A stretch of DNA of 5,307 bases from Gaiellales bacterium (GTDB lineage Bacteria > Actinomycetota > Thermoleophilia > Gaiellales > F1-60-MAGs149): assembly GCA_030831375.1 (NCBI GenBank), contig JAURLF010000009.1, positions 1-5,307 of the forward strand, in the 5' to 3' direction. Positions within the stretch are counted from its first letter, which is position 1; each line of letters opens with the position of its first letter. The notes beneath the pieces were generated by a model, which ran no database searches, was not told the origin of the DNA, and worked only from the letters and a program-made list of their open reading frames with translations. The position numbers were made by a program, and so were the translations under genes. Below, piece after piece: positions 1-5,307 of this stretch.

Positions 1-229
1 CGTCGACGACGTCCTCGACGCGACGGGCACGAGCGCCGAGCTCGGCAAGACCGCCGGCGCCGACGTCGCCAACGACCGCCGCACCTTCGTGACCGTGCTC
101 GGGCTCGACGCGGCCCGGGCGCGCGCCGAGGCCTCGTGGGTGCGCGCCGAGGCGCTGCTCGACATGCTCCCCGGCGACCCGGCGGCGCTCCGCGATGCCG
201 CCGCCCTGATCTACCGGCGGACCAGCTGA
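1..229 (+). CDS. ispA: Polyprenyl (farnesyl/geranylgeranyl-type) diphosphate synthase, C-terminal fragment
   Basis: This is the 3' end of a trans-isoprenyl diphosphate synthase gene cut by the window edge. The first whole codon begins at base 2, and 75 residues remain before the TGA at 227-229. The fragment opens with VDDVLD, the second aspartate-rich motif (DDxxD), which binds magnesium and the diphosphate of the allylic substrate. It continues with the family's GTSAELGKTAGAD loop and an NDRRTFVTVLGLDAARARA helix, equivalent to the LGK..G.D...K.TY..LLGL..AR block of IspA. These enzymes are cytosolic and condense isopentenyl diphosphate with allylic diphosphates to feed quinone, carotenoid or cell-wall lipid carrier synthesis. 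Product chain length is set near the first DDxxD motif, which is not in the window, so farnesyl versus geranylgeranyl cannot be decided. The symbol ispA is therefore provisional. The stop lies 2 nt before tlyA, which suggests co-transcription. Confidence 0.88.
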   Translation, partial: VDDVLDATGTSAELGKTAGADVANDRRTFVTVLGLDAARARAEASWVRAEALLDMLPGDPAALRDAAALIYRRTS

Positions 230-231
230 CG

Positions 232-1032
232 ATGGCGCGCGAGCGCCTCGACCAGGCGCTGGTGGCCCGCGGGCTCGCCCCGACCCGCTCGAAGGCGCAG
301 GCGCTCGTCCTGGCCGGCCTCGTGACGGTCGATGACGAGCCGGCCCGCACGGCGGGCCAGGCGGTGCGCGAGGGCCAGGTGCTCGCGGTCGCGGCCCTGC
401 CCCGCTTCGTGTCGCGCGCTGGCGACAAGCTCGATGGCTTCCTCGCGCACCTCGGCTGGGACGTCGCGGGCGCCGACGTCCTCGACGTCGGCGCCTCCAC
501 CGGCGGCTTCACCGACTGCCTGCTGCAGCGCGGCGCCGCCCGCGCGATCTGCGTCGACGTCGGCTACGGCCAGCTCGACCCGCGCCTGCGCGACGACCCG
601 CGCGTGACGGTGATGGAGCGCACGAACGCGCGCGGCCTCGAGCCCGGGGCGCTCCCGTACGCGCCGGATCTGGTCGTCGCCGACGTCTCATTCATCTCGC
701 TGCGCCACGTGCTCGGGCCCGCGCTCGCCTGCGCGCGGGCGCCGTGGCGGGCGATCGCCCTCGTCAAGCCGCAGTTCGAGGCGCAGCCGGCCGACGTCGG
801 CAAGGGCGGCGTCGTGCGCGACCCCGTGACGCGCCGGGCGGCGATCGCCTCGGTCGCCCGCTACGCTTGCGACCTCGGCGCGGTTCCGCTCGTGGCCCGT
901 GACTCGGGGCTCCCGGGGCCGGCCGGCAACCACGAGTACCCCTTGGCCATCGTCTCCGCCGACCACCCGCTCGCCCGGGGCGCCCGCCCCGACCCCGACC
1001 GCATCGCCGCCGAGGCCGTCGCCGATGGCTGA
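232..1032 (+). CDS. tlyA: TlyA family rRNA 2'-O-methyltransferase (16S/23S rRNA cytidine)
   Basis: The 266-residue product matches TlyA (268 residues in M. tuberculosis). TlyA methylates the 2'-hydroxyl of C1920 in 23S rRNA and, in type II enzymes, also C1409 in 16S rRNA; the methyl groups make ribosomes sensitive to capreomycin and viomycin. An N-terminal S4 RNA-binding domain spans about residues 4-55 (RLDQALVARGLAPTRSKAQAL). A Rossmann FtsJ-like methyltransferase follows, with the S-adenosylmethionine loop GASTGGF at 87-93. K66, D151, K179 and E235 match the K-D-K-E tetrad numbered 69/154/182/238 in M. tuberculosis, a constant offset of three. The ATG at 232 was chosen because MARERLD aligns with the start of known TlyA proteins; the open frame runs back to 136, but only inside ispA. 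The Shine-Dalgarno is weak (GGCGG at 216-220), so coupling to ispA is likely. The old name haemolysin A is probably misleading. Whether it acts on one or both rRNAs cannot be settled from the sequence. Confidence 0.95.
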   Translation: MARERLDQALVARGLAPTRSKAQALVLAGLVTVDDEPARTAGQAVREGQVLAVAALPRFVSRAGDKLDGFLAHLGWDVAGADVLDVGASTGGFTDCLLQRGAARAICVDVGYGQLDPRLRDDPRVTVMERTNARGLEPGALPYAPDLVVADVSFISLRHVLGPALACARAPWRAIALVKPQFEAQPADVGKGGVVRDPVTRRAAIASVARYACDLGAVPLVARDSGLPGPAGNHEYPLAIVSADHPLARGARPDPDRIAAEAVADG

Positions 1033-1861
1033 GGCCGCCCGCGTCCTGCTGTTCACGCACGGCGACGCCGCCGTCACCCGCGACGCGACGGCCGGACTCG
1101 CCCGCCAGCTCGCCGATCGCGGCGTCGAGCTCGTCCTGCCGGACGACGAGGCCGCCAAGCACCCGGACCTGCCCGGGGCCACGCGGGAGCGCCCCGACGA
1201 CGCCGATCTCGTGCTCGTCCTCGGTGGCGACGGCACGATGCTGCGCGCGCTCCAGCACGCGCTCGGCACTGGCACGCCCGTGGTGGGCGTGAACTTCGGC
1301 ACCTTCGGCTTCCTGACCACGCTGCGGGCCGACGAGCTCGACCAGCGGCTCGACGACCTGATCGGCGGCGGCCTGCGCGTCGTCGAGCTGCCCACCGTCG
1401 CGGTGGAGACGCCGGAGGGGCGCTTCGTGGCCGTCAACGACGTGCTCGTCACGGCCGACTCGCTCGGCCGCATGGCCGTGCTCGAGTGGGCCGTCAACGG
1501 GGTCGACCTCGGCCAGCGCGGCTGCGACGGCATCCTCGTCAGCACCCCGGCCGGCTCGACGTCGTACAACCTGTCGGCCGGCGGCCCCGTGCTCGACTGG
1601 GAGGTGGACGCGGTCGCCGTGACCTTCGTCGCGCCGCACGCCCTCGACGCGCGCCCCCTGATCCTCTCGCGCGGGCACGAGGTGCGCGTGACGAGCCGCA
1701 CCCGCGAGGTGGCGAGCCGCGTCGTCATCGACGGCCACCCCGTCGCCCATCTCGCCGCGGGCGCGACCGCGACCATGCGGATGGCGCCCGAGACGGCGCG
1801 GCTGGGGGTGCTTCCGGACCGGCCGTTCCTGTCCCGCTACCGCGACAAGTTCGGGCACTGA
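1025..1861 (+). CDS. nadK: NAD kinase (ATP/polyphosphate-dependent NAD+ kinase)
   Basis: This cytosolic enzyme phosphorylates NAD+ to NADP+ and is the usual sole route to NADP in bacteria. The 278-residue product carries the family's signatures: GGDGT at 67-71 with the catalytic aspartate D69; the glycine-rich NFGTFGFL stretch at 90-97; a VND at 137-139 where many members have NE; and the long conserved block CDGILVSTPAGSTSYNLSAG starting at 167, which helps bind the dinucleotide. The C-terminal RYRDKFGH resembles the family's usual end. The ATG at 1025 gives an N-terminus (MAEAARVLLF) that starts at the first beta strand. An in-frame GTG at 899 would add 42 residues read from inside tlyA and is not credible. 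The start overlaps the end of tlyA by 8 nt (ATGGCTGA). A modest GAGG at 1012-1015 lies 9 nt upstream. Coupled translation with tlyA is likely. The symbol ppnK is a synonym. Confidence 0.96.
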   Translation: MAEAARVLLFTHGDAAVTRDATAGLARQLADRGVELVLPDDEAAKHPDLPGATRERPDDADLVLVLGGDGTMLRALQHALGTGTPVVGVNFGTFGFLTTLRADELDQRLDDLIGGGLRVVELPTVAVETPEGRFVAVNDVLVTADSLGRMAVLEWAVNGVDLGQRGCDGILVSTPAGSTSYNLSAGGPVLDWEVDAVAVTFVAPHALDARPLILSRGHEVRVTSRTREVASRVVIDGHPVAHLAAGATATMRMAPETARLGVLPDRPFLSRYRDKFGH

Positions 1862-1862
1862 G

Positions 1863-3530
1863 GTGCTGGAGCGCCTCGCCGTCTCGAACCTCGTGGTCCT
1901 GCGCCGGGCCGAGATCGAGCCCGCGCCCGGCCTGACCGTGATCACGGGCGAGACGGGCGCCGGCAAGACGATCCTCGCGGGCGCGCTCGGGCTCGTGCTC
2001 GGCGCCAAGGGCGAGGCCGGTCTCGTCGGCCCGCACGGGGACGCCGTCGAGGTGGAGGCGATCTTCCGGGTCGACGACGCGCTGCTCGCCGACGCCGCGC
2101 TCGACGGCGTGCGCGAGCTCGTCGACGATCCCGAAGACGGGCTGATCGTGACGCGCCGGCTCGGCGCCGATGGCCGCGGGCGCACGCTCGTGCAGGGCCG
2201 CTCCGCCACGCGCGGCGCGCTCGAGGCGGCCGGCGGCCGCCTCGTCGGCGTCGTCTCGCAGCACGAGGCGCGCCGGCTGGCGCGCCCGGCCGCGCAGCGC
2301 GCGATCCTCGACGCCTCCGGCGGCGAGCGTCAGGCGACGCTCGTCACGGCGATGGCCGCGGCCTGGCGCGCGCTCGTCGAGGCGCGCGCGGCCCGGGAGG
2401 CGGCCGAGGCGGAGGCGGCGGGCCTCGCCGGTCGGATCGCCGAGCTCGAGGGCGTCGCCGAGCGCCTGCGCGACGTCGCGCCCGAGCCGCGCGAGGTGGA
2501 GGTGCTCGAGGCGGAGCGCCAGCGCCTGCGCTACGCCGACGTCCTCGCCGCCGAGGCGGCCGCGGCCGCGCAGGCCCTCTCGCCGGACGACGGCGCGGGC
2601 GCCGTGGGTCTCGCCGGGCAGGCCGAACGGGCCGCCCGCACGGCCGCCGAGCGCGACCCCGCCCTCGCCGCCGTCGCCGACGAGCTGCGCGAGGCCGTGG
2701 TACGGCTCGAGGAGGCCTCGCGCGAGCTGCACGCCTACGCCGACGGCGTCGAGCACGACCCCGTGCGCCTGCTGACCGTCGAGGCCCGCCTCGACCGGCT
2801 CGCCGACCTCGTGCGCCGACACGGCTCGCTCGACGCGGCGATCGCGGCCGGAGCGGAGGCCGAGCGGCTGCTCGCGCTCGCCGGCGGCGAGGCCGGCGGC
2901 GCCGAGGCGGCGCACGCGGCGGAGGCGGCCGCGGCCGCCGCGGCCGAGCAGGCCGCCGCGGCGCTCGGGAAGGCGCGCCGCCGGCTCGCGCCGAAGCTGG
3001 CCGAGGCCGTGCGCGGGCACCTCGCGGACCTCGGCATGGCCGACGCCCAGGTCGAGGTCGAGGTCGCAGAGCGCGAGCTCGGCCCCGCCGGCGCGGACGA
3101 GGTGCGCCTTCTGCTCGCCCCGAACCCGGGCCTGCCGCCCGCGCCGATCGCCGATGCCGCGTCGGGCGGCGAGCTGTCGCGCGTCGCGCTCGCCCTGCGC
3201 GTCGCCGCGCACGACCGGGACGCGGTGCCGACGCTCGTCTTCGACGAGGTCGACGCGGGTGTGGGGGGCGCGACGGCGCTCGCCGTCGGACGCACGCTGC
3301 GCGAACTCGCCGCCTCCACCCAGGTCATCTGCATCACGCACCTCGCGCAGATCGCCGCGCTCGCCGACCGCCACTACCGCGTCGAGAAGGCGGCGGGCGA
3401 GCCGACCGAGACGACGATCGAGCTGCTCGACGAGGCGGGCGCCGAGGCCGAGCTCGCGCGCATGCTCGGCGGCGACGCGACCGCGGCCGAGGCCCTCGAG
3501 CTCGCGCGCCGGCTGCGCGGCGCGGCCTGA
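1863..3530 (+). CDS. recN: DNA repair protein RecN (SMC-like ATPase)
   Basis: RecN is an SMC-related ATPase that is recruited to double-strand breaks and promotes DNA end pairing and RecA-dependent recombination. At 555 residues this one has the usual length (553 in E. coli). The N-terminal half-ATPase has the Walker A motif GETGAGKT at 29-36, with Thr where most RecN proteins have Ser, and the SQHEARRL element at 132-139. Two antiparallel coiled-coil arms (about 155-235 and 250-385) flank a short centre. They are rich in Ala and Glu, with an extreme Ala-rich stretch at 343-368. The C-terminal half-ATPase has the ABC signature SGGELSR at 434-440, Walker B TLVFDEVD at 457-464, D-loop AGVGG and the H-loop histidine H493 in CITHLAQIAA. 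The start is the GTG at 1863, 1 nt after the nadK stop; LERLAVSNLVVL matches the family N-terminus. No Shine-Dalgarno is evident, so coupling to nadK is likely. No LexA-type box was recognised upstream. Confidence 0.96.
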   Translation: MLERLAVSNLVVLRRAEIEPAPGLTVITGETGAGKTILAGALGLVLGAKGEAGLVGPHGDAVEVEAIFRVDDALLADAALDGVRELVDDPEDGLIVTRRLGADGRGRTLVQGRSATRGALEAAGGRLVGVVSQHEARRLARPAAQRAILDASGGERQATLVTAMAAAWRALVEARAAREAAEAEAAGLAGRIAELEGVAERLRDVAPEPREVEVLEAERQRLRYADVLAAEAAAAAQALSPDDGAGAVGLAGQAERAARTAAERDPALAAVADELREAVVRLEEASRELHAYADGVEHDPVRLLTVEARLDRLADLVRRHGSLDAAIAAGAEAERLLALAGGEAGGAEAAHAAEAAAAAAAEQAAAALGKARRRLAPKLAEAVRGHLADLGMADAQVEVEVAERELGPAGADEVRLLLAPNPGLPPAPIADAASGGELSRVALALRVAAHDRDAVPTLVFDEVDAGVGGATALAVGRTLRELAASTQVICITHLAQIAALADRHYRVEKAAGEPTETTIELLDEAGAEAELARMLGGDATAAEALELARRLRGAA

Positions 3531-3569
3531 TCCGCGCCACGAAGCGGACGGCCGGCGCGCCTGTCCGAC

Positions 3570-3595
3570 GGTCCGCCTAGAGTCCTCAGCGGACC
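3570..3595. repeat. 7-bp inverted repeat framing the candidate pyrG -10 box
   Basis: GGTCCGC at 3570-3576 is the exact reverse complement of GCGGACC at 3589-3595, with a 12-nt spacer that contains TAGAGT. In RNA this would be a 7-bp stem (six G:C, one A:U) ending 5 nt before the Shine-Dalgarno; in DNA it would be a dyad centred on the -10. Either an operator or a leader hairpin is possible. A third copy, GCGGAC at 3544-3549, can pair with the same central GTCCGC. Chance is not excluded in sequence this GC-rich. Confidence 0.45.
3578..3583 (+). promoter_or_regulatory. Candidate -10 box for pyrG (TAGAGT)
   Basis: TAGAGT keeps the T-A...T skeleton of a sigma-70-type -10 hexamer and is one of the few T/A-containing spots in the gap. 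A start of transcription about 7 nt downstream, near 3590, would give a leader of about 20 nt that includes the pyrG Shine-Dalgarno. No -35 resembling TTGACA is visible at 16-19 nt spacing; that stretch is GC only (around 3554-3560). The promoter is therefore a suggestion from position and a short match, not a firm call. Confidence 0.3.
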
Positions 3596-3600
3596 CTGAC

Positions 3601-3605
3601 GGAGG
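3601..3605 (+). promoter_or_regulatory. Shine-Dalgarno of pyrG (GGAGG)
   Basis: GGAGG lies 6 nt before the ATG at 3612, near-ideal spacing for pairing with the 3' end of 16S rRNA. It is the only textbook ribosome binding site in the window; the other starts depend on overlap or near-contact with the upstream stop. It fixes the pyrG start and suggests that pyrG is initiated independently of recN. Confidence 0.85.
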
Positions 3606-3611
3606 ACGGAG

Positions 3612-5267
3612 ATGGCGGACACCAAGACCCGGTACGTGTTCATCACCGGCGGCGTCGTCTCCTCCCTCGGCAAGGGCATCACCGCCGCATCGCTCGGCCG
3701 CATCCTCAAGAACCGCGGCCTGCGCGTGGCGGTGATCAAGCTCGATCCGTACATCAACGTCGACCCGGGCACGATGAGCCCGTTCCAGCACGGCGAGGTG
3801 TTCGTGACGGAGGACGGGGCGGAGACCGACCTCGACCTCGGCCACTACGAGCGCTTCATCGACGAGAACACCTCCGCGCTGTCGAACGCCACTGCGGGCG
3901 CGATCTACGACAGCGTGATCCGCCGCGAGCGCCGCGGCGAGTACCTCGGCTCCACCGTGCAGGTGATCCCGCACATCACCGACGAGATCAAGCGCCGCGT
4001 GACCCGCGTGTCGGAGGCCGAGGCCGTCGACGTCGTGCTCGTCGAGATCGGCGGCACCGTCGGCGACATCGAGAGCCTGCCGTTCCTCGAGTCGATCCGC
4101 CAGCTGCGCAACCAGGTCGGGCGCGAGAACGTCTGCTACGTGCACTGCACGCTCGTGCCGATGGTCGAGGCCGCCGGCGAGCTGAAGACGAAGCCGACGC
4201 AGCACTCCGTCAACGAGCTGCGCCGCATCGGCATCACGCCCGACATCGTCGTCTGCCGCGCGTCGCATCCGATCACGCGCGACCTGAAGGACAAGATCGC
4301 GCTCTTCGCCGACCTCGACCCGCAGGCGATCCTCGCCTGCGAGGACGCCTCGAACATCTACCGCGTCGCGCTGGCCCTGCACGCGCAGGGCTTCGACGAC
4401 CTCGTGCTCGGCAGCTTCGGGATCGAGGCGCCCGCCGCGGACATGACGGAGTGGGAGGGGCTCGCCGACCGCGTCGACGCGCTCGAGGGCGAGGTCTCGA
4501 TCGCGATCGTCGGCAAGTACATCCAGCTGCACGACGCCTACCTGTCGGTCGTCGAGGCGCTCAAGCACGGCGCGATCCACCATGGCGCGGTGCTGCGGCT
4601 CGTCTGGCTCGACGCGGAGGCCGTCCTGCGCGGCGAGGCAAAAGACGAGTTGGCGTCGGTCGACGGCATTCTGATCCCCGGCGGCTTCGGCGGCCGTGGC
4701 ATCGAGGGCAAGATCGCCGCGGCGCGCTACGCCCGCGAGCGCGGGGTGCCGTTCCTGGGCATCTGCCTCGGGATGCAGATCGCCGTGGCCGAGTTCGCCC
4801 GCCACGTGGCCGGCATGCCGGGCGCCAACTCGACCGAGTTCGACCCGGAGACGCCGCACCCGATCGTCGACCTCCTGCCCGAGCAGAAGGACGTGATGGA
4901 CATGGGCGGCACGATGCGACTCGGCGCCGAGCCCGTCGTGCTGAAGCCGGGCACGAAGGCCCACGCGGCCTACGGCGAGGAGACGATCTACGAGCGCCAC
5001 CGCCACCGCTACGAGGTCTCGAACTTGCTCCGGCCCGAGCTCGAGCGGCACGGCCTGGTCGTGTCCGGCACGTTCGCGTCGAAGGATCTCGTCGAGATCG
5101 TCGAGCTGCCCGGCCACCCGTGGTTCGTGGCGAGCCAGTTCCACCCCGAGTTCAAGTCGCGCCCGACGCGGCCGGCGCCGCTGTTCCGCGAATTCGTCGG
5201 CGCCGCGATCGCGCACCGCCAGGGCGTCTCGGCGGACGCCGCGCACGACGCGACCGCCGCGGCCTAG
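3612..5267 (+). CDS. pyrG: CTP synthase (glutamine-hydrolysing)
   Basis: PyrG makes CTP from UTP, ATP and glutamine, the last step of de novo pyrimidine nucleotide synthesis, and works as a cytosolic tetramer that can form filaments. The 551-residue product (E. coli 545) has the amidoligase domain at about 1-270: P-loop GGVVSSLGKG at 13-22 with K21, metal ligands D75 (TDLDLGHYERF) and E145 (EIGGTVGDIES), and the KTKPTQHSV nucleotide-binding segment at 192-200. A linker of about 25 residues leads to the class I glutaminase domain, with the oxyanion loop GGFGGRG at 357-363, nucleophile C385 in GICLGMQ, and the H511/E513 pair in FHPEF. These correspond to K18, D72, E140, C379, H515 and E517 of E. 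coli. The C-terminus ends in a short Ala-rich tail that is probably disordered. The start is fixed by the strong Shine-Dalgarno and by the match of RYVFITGGVVSS to the family N-terminus. All catalytic residues are present, so the enzyme should be active. Confidence 0.98.
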   Translation: MADTKTRYVFITGGVVSSLGKGITAASLGRILKNRGLRVAVIKLDPYINVDPGTMSPFQHGEVFVTEDGAETDLDLGHYERFIDENTSALSNATAGAIYDSVIRRERRGEYLGSTVQVIPHITDEIKRRVTRVSEAEAVDVVLVEIGGTVGDIESLPFLESIRQLRNQVGRENVCYVHCTLVPMVEAAGELKTKPTQHSVNELRRIGITPDIVVCRASHPITRDLKDKIALFADLDPQAILACEDASNIYRVALALHAQGFDDLVLGSFGIEAPAADMTEWEGLADRVDALEGEVSIAIVGKYIQLHDAYLSVVEALKHGAIHHGAVLRLVWLDAEAVLRGEAKDELASVDGILIPGGFGGRGIEGKIAAARYARERGVPFLGICLGMQIAVAEFARHVAGMPGANSTEFDPETPHPIVDLLPEQKDVMDMGGTMRLGAEPVVLKPGTKAHAAYGEETIYERHRHRYEVSNLLRPELERHGLVVSGTFASKDLVEIVELPGHPWFVASQFHPEFKSRPTRPAPLFREFVGAAIAHRQGVSADAAHDATAAA

Positions 5268-5268
5268 C

Positions 5269-5307
5269 GTGAGCCGCGCGCTCGACCTCTTCTTCGCGCT
5301 CGCGCGA
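5269..5307 (+). CDS. Start of a downstream gene, possibly an M20-family peptidase (partial)
   Basis: A GTG at 5269, 1 nt after the pyrG stop, opens a frame that stays open to the window edge (13 codons, MSRALDLFFALAR). The tight spacing fits the rest of the window and suggests co-transcription with pyrG. The LDLFFALAR helix resembles the first helix of M20-family zinc amino/di-/tripeptidases (the LF..L.RI.SPSG start), and I recall such genes next to pyrG in some actinobacterial lines. Thirteen residues are too few to name a product with confidence. No Shine-Dalgarno is visible, so the start relies on coupling to pyrG and could lie further downstream. Confidence 0.45.
   Translation, partial: MSRALDLFFALAR

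Larger units (their letters stand above)
3531..3611. other. recN-pyrG intergenic region, 81 nt
   Basis: This is the only intergenic space longer than 2 nt in the window. From left to right it holds a GCGGAC hexamer at 3544-3549, the 8-bp palindrome GGCGCGCC at 3554-3561, a GGTCCGC/GCGGACC inverted repeat at 3570-3595 around a TAGAGT box, and a strong Shine-Dalgarno at 3601-3605. No run of T follows any hairpin, so there is no intrinsic terminator of the standard kind for recN. The region is best read as a promoter or leader for pyrG, though read-through from recN remains possible. Confidence 0.7.

Noticed and set aside
136..231. Upstream extension of tlyA into ispA
   Set aside because: It would add 32 Arg/Pro/Ala-rich residues encoded out of frame within ispA; TlyA homology begins at the ATG at 232.
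764..2209. Minus-strand open frame of 481 codons opposite tlyA end, nadK and recN start
   Set aside because: Same cause: it is in register with nadK codons, which lack TTA, CTA and TCA. No domain or plausible start context.
3554..3561. GGCGCGCC palindrome between recN and pyrG
   Set aside because: An 8-bp GC palindrome is expected by chance in sequence of this composition and has no partner site here.
3544..3576. Possible rho-independent terminator after recN
   Set aside because: The stem is only 6 bp with a 21-nt loop, and it is followed by CTAGAG rather than a T run.
4636..4676. Patch of AT-richer codons in pyrG (GCA, AAA, TTG, ATT)
   Set aside because: Only a few codons, reading frame and homology continue without a break; no sign of insertion or recombination.
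1725..5246. Minus-strand open frame of 1173 codons opposite nadK end, recN and pyrG
   Set aside because: It runs in codon register with recN and pyrG, so a stop would need a forward TTA, CTA or TCA codon. These Leu and Ser codons are essentially absent in such GC-rich genes, which keeps the antisense frame open. The translation is Arg/Ala/Asp-rich low complexity with no recognisable domain, while recN and pyrG are certain.
4451..5272. Plus-strand 273-codon frame inside pyrG
   Set aside because: Out-of-frame shadow of the pyrG glutaminase domain; Arg/Pro-rich translation typical of a +1 or +2 reading of GC-rich genes.

Overview
The window is ordinary, very GC-rich bacterial chromosome with genes packed head to tail on the + strand. 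It holds the 3' end of a polyprenyl diphosphate synthase gene (ispA-like), complete tlyA, nadK, recN and pyrG, and the first 13 codons of a further gene. All four complete genes have their expected lengths and catalytic motifs. I see no RNA gene, mobile element, CRISPR array or phage feature, and no sign of a new biological system.

Organism: G+C is roughly three quarters by eye, and codon third positions are almost all G or C. The order polyprenyl synthase - tlyA - nadK - recN - pyrG is typical of actinobacteria in the broad sense. In Mycobacterium tuberculosis tlyA, ppnK and recN are followed by two other genes before pyrG. Here pyrG follows recN directly, and no dxs lies between ispA and tlyA. 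With the protein sequences this suggests a deep-branching actinobacterial line such as Thermoleophilia (Solirubrobacterales or Gaiellales). That placement is inference from composition, gene order and remembered family sequences, not from a search.

Layout: bases 1-3530 look like one operon. The ispA stop is 2 nt before tlyA, tlyA and nadK overlap by 8 nt, and nadK and recN are separated by 1 nt. None of these starts has a strong Shine-Dalgarno, so translational coupling is likely. Bases 3531-3611 are the only real intergenic gap (81 nt). They carry a TAGAGT box that could be a -10, a 7-bp GC inverted repeat framing that box, an upstream copy that could pair alternatively, and then the one textbook Shine-Dalgarno of the window, in front of pyrG. 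The next gene starts 1 nt after the pyrG stop, so pyrG probably heads a second unit.

Function: the genes are housekeeping. They cover isoprenoid chain synthesis, ribosomal RNA 2'-O-methylation, NADP supply, double-strand break repair and CTP synthesis. They share a conserved neighbourhood rather than one pathway. The few points worth a second look concern the recN-pyrG gap and the TlyA linker.
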